14,474 nucleotides of DNA from DATJSJ01 sp035504175 (lineage in GTDB: Bacteria; Pseudomonadota; Alphaproteobacteria; Acetobacterales; Acetobacteraceae), in assembly GCA_035504175.1 (NCBI GenBank), contig DATJSJ010000290.1, positions 1 through 14,474 on the forward strand. The letters are read 5' to 3'. The notes under the pieces are model-generated. The model had not been told where the DNA came from. It saw only the letters and a list, made by a program, of their open reading frames with translations, and made no database searches. The position numbers were made by a program, and so were the translations under genes. Of this stretch, positions 6,770-13,225 are shown piece by piece. Each line of letters begins with the position of its first letter. Within the stretch, counting starts at the first letter, position 1.

Positions 6770-8784
6770 GCGGGCTCGCAGCCGGTCTTCCGGCACTCGA
6801 CTCGCGTCCGGCAAGCCCGCCGGCGGCAGGCGAGCCGGACGCGGGCGTGCCGGCGGCAGGTCTGCTCAGTCGGGGCGAGCGGTGGTCGCTGGCGCTGCGC
6901 CTGACCCTGTCGATGATCGCCGGCGGGCTGCTGCTCATCGCGCTGATCTGGCGCGCCAGCTTCCCGGCCGAGGGCGCGATCGCCGACCTGGTCGGCGGCG
7001 CCGCCGCCCTGCTGGTCGCGGTGCCGGTGCTGGCCGCGGCGTGGAGCAGCCTGCGCCACCCGAGCCTGCATGGCGTCAGCGACCAGCTCGTGGCGCTGGC
7101 GCTGGTCGCATGCTGGGCCACCGGCGATCTGATGACCGCGGCGGTCCTGCCGATCGTGATGATCGTCGGGCATGTGCTGGAGGAGCGCAGCCTGTTCGGC
7201 TCGCGCGAAGCGATCGACGCGCTCGGACGGCTGGTGCAGCGGACGGCGCTGCGCCTGCGGCCTGACGGGGCGCATGAGACGGTGCCGACCCAGGACCTGC
7301 GCCCGGGCGACCGGATCTTCGTGCAGGCGGGCGATCGGGTGCCGATCGACGGCATCATCCGCGCCGGCGCCGCCAGCGTCGACACCGCCTCGCTCACCGG
7401 CGAATCCGTGCCGGTGGACATGACGGCGGGCGACACGGTGCTTGCCGCCTCGATCAATCTCGACGGCGCGCTCGAGGTGGAGGTCACGCGCGTCGGCGAG
7501 GCCACGACACTCGGCAAGATCGTCGGGCTGATGCACGAGGCCGAGGCGGCGAAGCCGCCGGTCACCCGCCTGCTCGAAGCCTATGCCGGGCACTACATCG
7601 TGCTGATCCTGCTGGTCGCGGCGGCGGTCTGGTTTGCCACCGGCGATTCCGCGGCAATGCTCGCCGTGCTGGTCGCATCGTGCCCCTGCGCGCTGGTGCT
7701 GGCGGCACCGGCGACCGCGGTCGCGGCGATCGTGGTCGCGGCCCGGCACGGCATCCTGATCAAGGGCTCGGCCTTCCTGGAGCAGCTCGCCGAGGTAAGC
7801 TCGCTGGTGTTTGACAAGACCGGCACCGTCACCACCGGCGCACTGACCCTGGTCGGCGTGCTGCCGGCGTCAGGCGTGGCGCGCGAGGAGCTGCTGCGGC
7901 TGGCCGCCGCCCTGGGAGCGGCCAGCACGCATCCGGTCAGCCGTGCCCTGGCCGCCGCCGCACCCGGGCCGGGCCGCCCGGCGCTCGCCGACATCCGCGA
8001 GGAGCGCGGCCTTGGCATGCGCGCGTCCCGCGCCGGCGAACGCGTGGCGATGGGCCGGCCGGCGCTGCTCGCCGCCTACGGCGCCGCGCCCGGGCCGGAG
8101 CCGGTGCATGACGGCCCGCTGGTCGGGCTCTGCGCCGAGGACCGTTTCCTCGGCTGGCTGCTGCTCGCGGACCAGCCACGGCCGGAGGCAGCGGCGGCGC
8201 TCGAGGCGCTGCGCGGCCTTGGGCTGAAACGCCAGCTGCTGCTGACGGGTGACCGCGCAACCGTGGCGGAGCGGGTCGGCGCCGCGCTCGGCATCGGCGA
8301 GATCTGTGCCGAGGCGCTGCCGGAGGAAAAAATGCAGCGCGTGCTGTCGGAGGTCCGGCACGGCTTCCGGCCGATGGTTGTCGGCGACGGCATCAATGAC
8401 AGCCTGGCGCTGAAGGCCGGCGCGATCGGCGTTGCCATGGGCGCCCAGGGCACGGACGTGGCGCTCGCCTCCGCCGATCTGGTGCTGATGACCAATGACC
8501 TCCGGCGACTGGCGACGCTGATCCGGCTGAGCCGCCGCTGCCGCCGCACCATCCATGTCAACGTCGCGATCGGGCTCGGCTGGACGGTGACGCTGGTGGC
8601 GCTGGCCGCCTGCGGACTGCTCGGCGCGCAGGGCGCGATCATCGCCGCGGTGGTGCACAACGCCAGCACGCTGCTCGGCATTGCCAATTCCGGGCGGCTG
8701 CTGCGCTTCGACGAGACCGGGACGGCCGCGGGACACCGGGTGGCCGCCACGCCGGCGGAGGCATCGTGGCAAGCCGCGGCCTGA
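6766..8784 (+). CDS. P1B-type heavy-metal-translocating ATPase without N-terminal metal-binding domain
   Basis: This 672-residue protein shows all core P-type motifs: TGES (211-214, actuator), SCPCAL (305-310, intramembrane Cys-Pro-Cys), DKTGT (350-354, phosphorylated Asp350), STHP (387-390, nucleotide-binding His-Pro), TGD (494-496) and GDGINDSLAL (540-549). Eight membrane segments fit the P1B plan (about 43-62, 74-94, 105-121, 122-138, 277-292, 296-324, 594-614, 615-637). There is no HMA domain, CxxC or His-rich tract in the roughly 40-residue N-tail, which carries a 12-nt direct repeat (6819-6830, 6849-6860) encoding PAAG twice. The last helix reads HNAST (631-635), where Zn/Cd pumps carry an Asp and CoaT-type pumps carry HEGST, so the cargo is unclear. 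It is coupled to the HflK gene by ATGA. It probably exports a transition metal, but specificity is unassigned. Confidence 0.9.
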   Translation: MSGLAAGLPALDSRPASPPAAGEPDAGVPAAGLLSRGERWSLALRLTLSMIAGGLLLIALIWRASFPAEGAIADLVGGAAALLVAVPVLAAAWSSLRHPSLHGVSDQLVALALVACWATGDLMTAAVLPIVMIVGHVLEERSLFGSREAIDALGRLVQRTALRLRPDGAHETVPTQDLRPGDRIFVQAGDRVPIDGIIRAGAASVDTASLTGESVPVDMTAGDTVLAASINLDGALEVEVTRVGEATTLGKIVGLMHEAEAAKPPVTRLLEAYAGHYIVLILLVAAAVWFATGDSAAMLAVLVASCPCALVLAAPATAVAAIVVAARHGILIKGSAFLEQLAEVSSLVFDKTGTVTTGALTLVGVLPASGVAREELLRLAAALGAASTHPVSRALAAAAPGPGRPALADIREERGLGMRASRAGERVAMGRPALLAAYGAAPGPEPVHDGPLVGLCAEDRFLGWLLLADQPRPEAAAALEALRGLGLKRQLLLTGDRATVAERVGAALGIGEICAEALPEEKMQRVLSEVRHGFRPMVVGDGINDSLALKAGAIGVAMGAQGTDVALASADLVLMTNDLRRLATLIRLSRRCRRTIHVNVAIGLGWTVTLVALAACGLLGAQGAIIAAVVHNASTLLGIANSGRLLRFDETGTAAGHRVAATPAEASWQAAA

Positions 8785-9323
8785 CCGTGCTCGGGCCGCT
8801 GACCCTGGCCATCCTGGCGCTGGTCTCGTGGGAGGGTTGGTCCGCGACGACCGGCAGCCAACCGCCGGCGATCGGGCCGCCCGCCGCGGATCGGGCAGAT
8901 CCGGTCGCCATCGCGGCAAATCATCCCGCTCCGGCCACGCCGCGGCCGGTCGCCGCCTGGAGCCGGGCGATCCTGGCGCGGCCGGTCTTTACCGCGGGTC
9001 GCCACCCGCCACCGCCGGAGCAAAGGCGGATGGCGAGCCGGTTGCCGCCGCGCCTCGCCGGCACCATCAGCACCGAGGACGGGGTGCTCGCCATCTTTGC
9101 CCCGAAGGGCGCGCCGCGGCAGGTCGTCGCCGGTCGCGACGCCGAGGTCGCGGGCTGGACGGTCGCGAGCATCGGCGACGGGGTGGCGACGCTGGTGCGC
9201 AACGGCCGCGCCACGTTGTTGCATGTCAGCTTCGCCGAAGGCTGGGTGCCGCCGCCGCTTGCGCCGCTCGAGGCCATGGTCGTGCTGCACGACCGGCGCA
9301 GCAGCGCCTTCCTGCAACCCTGA
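8766..9323 (+). CDS. Small membrane-anchored protein with GspC HR-like domain
   Basis: This 185-residue protein has one N-terminal hydrophobic segment (about 6-20), a Pro/Ala-rich periplasmic linker (30-65), ILARPVFTAGRHPPPP (69-84) and a compact beta-rich region (about 96-156) of the form RLAGTIS..GVLAIFAPKG...VVAGRD..AGWTVASIGDG..TLVRNGRATLL. This layout resembles the homology region of type II secretion GspC, or the short GspN/PulC-like proteins of alphaproteobacteria. No other secretion gene is visible nearby. The start is GTG 8766 with GGAGG (8757-8761) 4 nt upstream; it overlaps the ATPase gene by 19 nt, so it is probably co-translated. It may be a periplasmic partner of the pump or SPFH complex. 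The family call is from pattern only and could be wrong. Confidence 0.6.
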   Translation: MASRGLTVLGPLTLAILALVSWEGWSATTGSQPPAIGPPAADRADPVAIAANHPAPATPRPVAAWSRAILARPVFTAGRHPPPPEQRRMASRLPPRLAGTISTEDGVLAIFAPKGAPRQVVAGRDAEVAGWTVASIGDGVATLVRNGRATLLHVSFAEGWVPPPLAPLEAMVVLHDRRSSAFLQP

Positions 9324-9432
9324 CCGGCCGCATTCCGCGCCCCCAGCCGCGGCGGCTCGCCGCGAGGACGCGGGGCTGCCCGGCGGCGGCCGGGGCTGGC
9401 GCTGCGGATGCGAAGGAGTAGCCTCGCCGCTC
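9324..9432. other. GC-rich structured spacer between the operon and the exporter gene
   Basis: Two overlapping perfect dyads can form competing hairpins: AGCCGC/GCGGCT (9345-9357) and CGCGGCG/CGCCGCG (9348-9364, loop GCT). No T-run follows, so neither is a standard intrinsic terminator. AAGGAG at 9413-9418 is the likely SD of the exporter, unusually far (14 nt) from ATG 9433. No in-frame alternative start lies closer. No clear promoter is visible. Confidence 0.4.
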
Positions 9433-10980
9433 ATGGACACAAGCAGCGAGACGGTCGGGGTCGTCTCCCCACGCTACAGCCATGCCCAGATTCTGCGAGT
9501 GATCAGCGGCATCATGCTGTGCATGCTGCTCGCGGCTCTCGACCAGACGGTGGTGATTCCCGCCGTGCCGGCGATCGCGCGCGACCTGAACAGCTACGAC
9601 CACCTCGCCTGGATCGTCACCGCCTATCTGCTGACTTCGACCGCGGCGACGCCGATCTTCGGCAAGCTCTCCGATACGTACGGACGACGCGCGCTGATCA
9701 TTCCGGCAATCGCGATCTTCATCGCCGCCTCGGCGCTCTGCGCGCTCTCGCACTCGCTCCCTGTGCTGATCCTCTGCCGCGGGCTGCAGGGCATCGGCGG
9801 CGGCGGGCTGTTCGCCATGGCACAGGCGGCGATCGCCGACGTGGTGTCGCCGCGCGAGCGCGGCCGCTATCAGGGCTATCTCGCCGGCACCTGGGCGGTC
9901 GCCTCGATCGCCGGGCCGGTGATCGGCGGCTACGTCACGGACAATCTGAGCTGGCGCTGGGTGTTCTGGTTCAACCTGCCGCTCGGCCTGCTCGCGATCC
10001 TGCTTTGCGACCGCGCCTTGCGGCTGCTGGTGGTGGTGCCGCGCCGCAGTCGCATCGACGTCGCCGGCGCCGTGCTGCTCACGCTCGGGGTCAGCGCGCT
10101 GCTGCTGATGCTGAGCTGGGGCGGCACGGCCTATGGCTGGCTGTCGGCGCCGGTACTGGTGATGGGGCTGCTCGGCCTCTGCCTGATCGGCGCGCTGGCG
10201 GTGCAGGAACGACGCGCGCCCGATCCGCTGCTGCCGCCGCGGGTGTTCGGCAACGACATCTTCCTCCGCGGCGTCGCGATCGCCTTCTTCGCTTCGCTCG
10301 GCCTGTTCGTCGGCACCTTCCTGCTGCCGCTCGAGTTCCAGTTGCTGCGCGGCTACGACGCCGAAACCTCCGGCCTGCTGGTCATGCCTTTCCTGGTCTC
10401 GGGCACGATCGGCGCCTATGTCGCGGGCTCGCTGACCCGACGGCTCGGCAAGTCGCGCGCCATCATCCTCGCCGGCGTCACCGCCTCGGCACTGGGATTC
10501 TTTCTGCTTGCGACCGGGCGGAGCGAGAGCGGCGCGGTGCTGATTATGATCGAAAGTGTGATCGTCGGCACCGGCATCGGCACCTGCATGCCGACCGCGA
10601 TCGTGGTGGTGCAGAATGCCGTCGAGTGGCGCGATGTCGGCGCCGCCACAGGCGCGCTGCTGCTGCTGCGGTCGATGGGTGGCGCCTTTGGCAGTACGAT
10701 TGCCGGGTCGTTGCTTGCCTTCCGATTCAGTCACGCGCTGCGCGCCGCAGGCATTCACCGCGACGTCGATCTCGGCGCGCTCAGTCGCGGCGCCGCCAAT
10801 TTCGCCGGCCTGCCGGCGGATGCGCGCCAGGTGGCGATGCGCGGCCTCGCTTCCGGCTTCGACCTCGCCTACCTGGTCAGCGCGCTGCTGCTGGTGGCTG
10901 CGTTCCTGATCGCGTTCTGGCTGCGCGACATCGCGCTTCGCACCACGCCGGCCACCCAGGGGCCGGCCATCGGCCATTGA
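9433..10980 (+). CDS. DHA2-family (EmrB/QacA-type) MFS exporter
   Basis: This 515-residue protein is the normal length for 14-helix drug:proton antiporters. Seen: LDQTVVIPAVPAIARDL (36-52, DHA2 motif D1), GKLSDTYGRR (77-86, MFS motif A), CRGLQGIGGGG (115-125, motif B with its Arg), and GTWAVASIAGPVIGG (152-166, motif C typical of antiporters). The C-terminal part contains a hydrophilic loop before the last helix, as in EmrB relatives. It would export lipophilic compounds in exchange for protons; the substrate is unknown. No EmrA-like adaptor is adjacent. ATG 9433 is the only sensible start: the frame is open upstream to 9097 but that region looks non-coding in this frame. It converges with the LysR gene over a 34-nt gap without a clear terminator. 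Confidence 0.92.
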   Translation: MDTSSETVGVVSPRYSHAQILRVISGIMLCMLLAALDQTVVIPAVPAIARDLNSYDHLAWIVTAYLLTSTAATPIFGKLSDTYGRRALIIPAIAIFIAASALCALSHSLPVLILCRGLQGIGGGGLFAMAQAAIADVVSPRERGRYQGYLAGTWAVASIAGPVIGGYVTDNLSWRWVFWFNLPLGLLAILLCDRALRLLVVVPRRSRIDVAGAVLLTLGVSALLLMLSWGGTAYGWLSAPVLVMGLLGLCLIGALAVQERRAPDPLLPPRVFGNDIFLRGVAIAFFASLGLFVGTFLLPLEFQLLRGYDAETSGLLVMPFLVSGTIGAYVAGSLTRRLGKSRAIILAGVTASALGFFLLATGRSESGAVLIMIESVIVGTGIGTCMPTAIVVVQNAVEWRDVGAATGALLLLRSMGGAFGSTIAGSLLAFRFSHALRAAGIHRDVDLGALSRGAANFAGLPADARQVAMRGLASGFDLAYLVSALLLVAAFLIAFWLRDIALRTTPATQGPAIGH

Positions 10981-11014
10981 GCGCGGACCTGCAATCGGCA
11001 AGCCGCAGCATCGA

Positions 11015-11917
11015 TCAGGTGCGGGAGCCGAGTTCCGGCCTGCCGCATTCGTCCAGCAGCCAGGTGCGAAACGCGCTGAACGGCCGGCTGGCCTGCCCCG
11101 GGCGCGAGACGAGCCAGTAGCCACCGGCGATCGGCAACGCCGGCCCGAACGGGACGGCGAGCTGTCCGGCCGCCATTTCCTGTTCGATCAGACGCCGATC
11201 GACCACCGCCACCCCCATCTGGCCGATCGCCGCCTGGATGGCGAGATTCCGTGTCTCCAGGACCGGGCCGTGGGCGGTATCGATGCCGGCAATGCCGGCC
11301 GCCGCCAGCCATAAATCCCAGTCGCCGCGCCGGGCGCGGGCGTGCAGCAGTCGCGCCCGCGCCAGGTCGGCGGGGCGCCGCAGCCCGGCCGGCCCGATCA
11401 GCGCCGGGCTGCACGCCGGCACGAGTTCCTCGGTGTAGAGCCGCTCGGCCATGAGGCCCGGCCAGGCGTTGGTGCCGAAGCGGATCGCGCAATCGAACGC
11501 CTCGCGCGCGAAGTCCACCGGCCGCGTCGAGGTGGAGATCAACAGCTCCACATCCGGCTGGCGCGCCTGGAAACGGGCGAGGCGTGGGATGAGCCACCGC
11601 GTCGCGAAGGTCGAGAGCGTGCTGATCCGCAGTTCGGTGCGGCGGCGCCCGAAGCCTTCCAGCGCCGCGGCGATGGCCGCCATGGCGGGGTCGACCGTGC
11701 CGGCCAGGGTGCGTCCATCCTCGCTCGGGACGACGCCGCGGCCGCTCCGCTCCAGCAGCTTCACCCCGAGCCGGTCCTCCAGCACCCGGAGCAGATGCGA
11801 CAGCGCGGACGGCGTGACGCCCAACTCCCGCGCCGCCCGGACGACGGATCCCTGGCGCATGATGGCGCAGAACGCCTCCAGCGCCCGCAGGGAGACGGGG
11901 GCGGACCCTCCGGACAT
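11015..11917 (-). CDS. LysR-family transcriptional regulator, GcvA-like subgroup
   Basis: This 300-residue protein has an N-terminal winged helix-turn-helix: SLRALEAFCAIMRQGSVVRA, then ARELGVTPSALSHLLRVLED (28-47), GVKLLERSGRG (51-61). The effector domain carries GcvA-group features: STFATRWLIPRLARFQARQP (102-121), CAIRFGTNAWPGLMAERLYTEELVPACSP split around 143-171, and WDLWLAAAG (200-208). The start at 11917 is chosen because GGGAGG lies 10 nt upstream of it; the upstream ATG at 11935 has no SD. It is divergent from the PEBP gene across about 100 bp holding a T-N11-A dyad, so it probably regulates itself and the PEBP/cupin pair. It could also act on the convergent exporter. The ligand is unknown. 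Confidence 0.92.
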   Translation of the reverse strand: MSGGSAPVSLRALEAFCAIMRQGSVVRAARELGVTPSALSHLLRVLEDRLGVKLLERSGRGVVPSEDGRTLAGTVDPAMAAIAAALEGFGRRRTELRISTLSTFATRWLIPRLARFQARQPDVELLISTSTRPVDFAREAFDCAIRFGTNAWPGLMAERLYTEELVPACSPALIGPAGLRRPADLARARLLHARARRGDWDLWLAAAGIAGIDTAHGPVLETRNLAIQAAIGQMGVAVVDRRLIEQEMAAGQLAVPFGPALPIAGGYWLVSRPGQASRPFSAFRTWLLDECGRPELGSRT

Positions 11918-11938
11918 GAAACCAAAACCTCCCATGAA

Positions 11939-11951
11939 TGAGATGATCTCA
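11939..11951. promoter_or_regulatory. Probable LysR binding box (T-N11-A dyad)
   Basis: TGAGATGATCTCA is a perfect 6+1+6 palindrome with T and A separated by exactly 11 bases, the consensus layout of LysR-type sites. It lies 22 bp upstream of the LysR start and 70 bp upstream of the divergent PEBP start. On the minus strand a -10-like TATGCT (complement of 11951-11956) abuts it, which would suit autorepression. Binding is inferred from position and symmetry. Confidence 0.6.
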
Positions 11952-12020
11952 GCATACGGCGATTCTGGCTGCGATAGGATCCTTGTAGGTGAGGGAGTCG
12001 GGATCGGAGACGCAAAGCCA

Positions 12021-12599
12021 ATGCTGAGAGAATTTTCAATTCACCTGGCCGCGGCAGGGGTCGCTGTCCTGTGCTGTGGCACGGAATTGGCGGCGCATCC
12101 GGCCGTTCCCGGCTTCGTGCTGACCGGCCCCGCGACGGCCCGGGGCGGGCGCCTGCCGGATGCGCAGGTCTTCTCGGGCTTCGGCTGCAGCGGGGCAAAC
12201 CGCTCGCCGGCTCTGTCCTGGACCGCGCCACCGCCGGGTACCGAAAGCCTCGCGATCACCGCCTACGATCCCGACGCCCCCACTGGCAGCGGCTGGTGGC
12301 ACTGGATCGTGTTCAACCTGCCGCCCACGACGCGTGTCGTGCCCGAGGGAGCGGGCGTTTCCGGGTCGCGCACGATTCCCCCCGGTGCCCTACAGGGTCG
12401 CAACGATTTCGGCCAGTCCGCCTATGGCGGCGCCTGCCCGCCCGCCGGCGATCCGCCGCACCATTACGTGTTCACGGTGTGGGCGCTGAACATCGCCAGG
12501 CTTCCGCTCCAGGCGAACGCCTCAGGCGCGATGGTCGGATTCCTCCTGCATCAGCACGGCATCGGGACTGCGACGCTGACGCTGCGCTATGGACGCTGA
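12021..12599 (+). CDS. Exported YbhB/YbcL-type PEBP (Raf kinase inhibitor-like) protein
   Basis: This 192-residue protein has an N-terminal hydrophobic signal (about residues 7-25, ending near ELAAHP). PEBP motifs follow: FSGFGCSGANRSPALSW (51-67), DPDAPTGSGWWHWIVFNLP (83-101) and YGGACPPAGDPPHHYVFTVW (135-154). In this family these form the small anion-binding pocket. Bacterial members are periplasmic or cytoplasmic proteins of mostly unknown role. Here the signal suggests the periplasm, and the paired Cys residues (C18, C19) lie within the signal region. ATG 12021 has GGAGA 10 nt upstream; the open frame continues far upstream but without coding character. It is divergent from the LysR gene, with the dyad at 11939-11951 in its promoter region. 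The cupin gene follows after 58 nt, probably in one transcript. Confidence 0.9.
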   Translation: MLREFSIHLAAAGVAVLCCGTELAAHPAVPGFVLTGPATARGGRLPDAQVFSGFGCSGANRSPALSWTAPPPGTESLAITAYDPDAPTGSGWWHWIVFNLPPTTRVVPEGAGVSGSRTIPPGALQGRNDFGQSAYGGACPPAGDPPHHYVFTVWALNIARLPLQANASGAMVGFLLHQHGIGTATLTLRYGR

Positions 12600-12657
12600 G
12601 CAGGCCATTCCGGACGGGCACGACGGAGTGCGACGCAATCATCGTCGGGAGGATCCC

Positions 12658-13140
12658 ATGGAGACGAATGCGACACCGCCCGCCGCCCTGTTCGCCGACG
12701 AGGCGCCGCCGCGATCGAAGCCGAGCAACTACCCGGAGCCGTTCGCCTCACGCATGGCGGGCCGGATCAAGCGCCCGCTCGGCGACCTGTTCGGCCTCCG
12801 GAATTTCGGGGTAAACCTGACGCGCCTGCGTCCGGGCGCCGTGTCGGCCCTGCACCACCAGCACTCACGCCAGGACGAATTCGTCTACGTGCTCGAGGGC
12901 GAGCCGACCCTGTTCACGGATTCCGGCGAGACCCAGCTCCGCCCCGGCATGGTGGCGGGCTTTCCGGCCGGCGGGACGGCGCACCACCTGGAGAACCGCA
13001 CGGAGCGGGACTGCGTGATCATCGAAGTGGGCGACCGAACGCAGGGCGATATGGCGCGCTATCCGGATGACGACATCCAGGCCGTCATGGGCCCCGACGG
13101 CAAGTGGCAGTTCGCGCGCAAGGACGGGACCGCGTACTAG
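12658..13140 (+). CDS. Single-domain cupin protein
   Basis: This 160-residue protein has both cupin motifs. Motif 1 is GAVSALHHQHSRQDEFVYVL (60-79) with HxH and Glu metal ligands, followed by EG. Motif 2 is PAGGTAHHLEN (103-113) with the third His. The C-terminal GDRTQGDMARYPDDDI (125-140) is common in proteobacterial cupins of this size. It should bind a divalent metal. The enzymatic or sensory role is not known, and no signal peptide is seen, so it is cytoplasmic. ATG 12658 is fixed by a strong SD, GGGAGG (12647-12652), 5 nt upstream; the longer frame from 12589 lacks one. It lies 58 nt after the PEBP gene and is probably co-transcribed with it. Confidence 0.88.
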   Translation: METNATPPAALFADEAPPRSKPSNYPEPFASRMAGRIKRPLGDLFGLRNFGVNLTRLRPGAVSALHHQHSRQDEFVYVLEGEPTLFTDSGETQLRPGMVAGFPAGGTAHHLENRTERDCVIIEVGDRTQGDMARYPDDDIQAVMGPDGKWQFARKDGTAY

Positions 13141-13225
13141 GCACGCTGCCATGCATTGCGGGCTGGGGCCGGACATCCCCGACACCGCCATTGCGGCCGA
13201 TCGCGCGGGTCGGCACATCAGCGCC

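Noticed and set aside
6819..6860. 12-nt direct repeat in the ATPase N-tail, considered as a mobile-element footprint
   Set aside because: The copies are 30 nt apart, in frame, and encode PAAG twice. A small internal duplication in a low-complexity tail is enough to explain it.
9408..11120. 570-codon plus-strand frame overlapping the exporter
   Set aside because: It is an Arg-rich out-of-frame reading of the MFS gene. The other frame has DHA2 motifs and membrane helices.
13151..13225. Longer start for the ABC-F gene at ATG 13151
   Set aside because: It would add 25 residues unlike the usual family N-terminus and has no convincing SD. ATG 13226 gives the expected start just before the first beta-strand.
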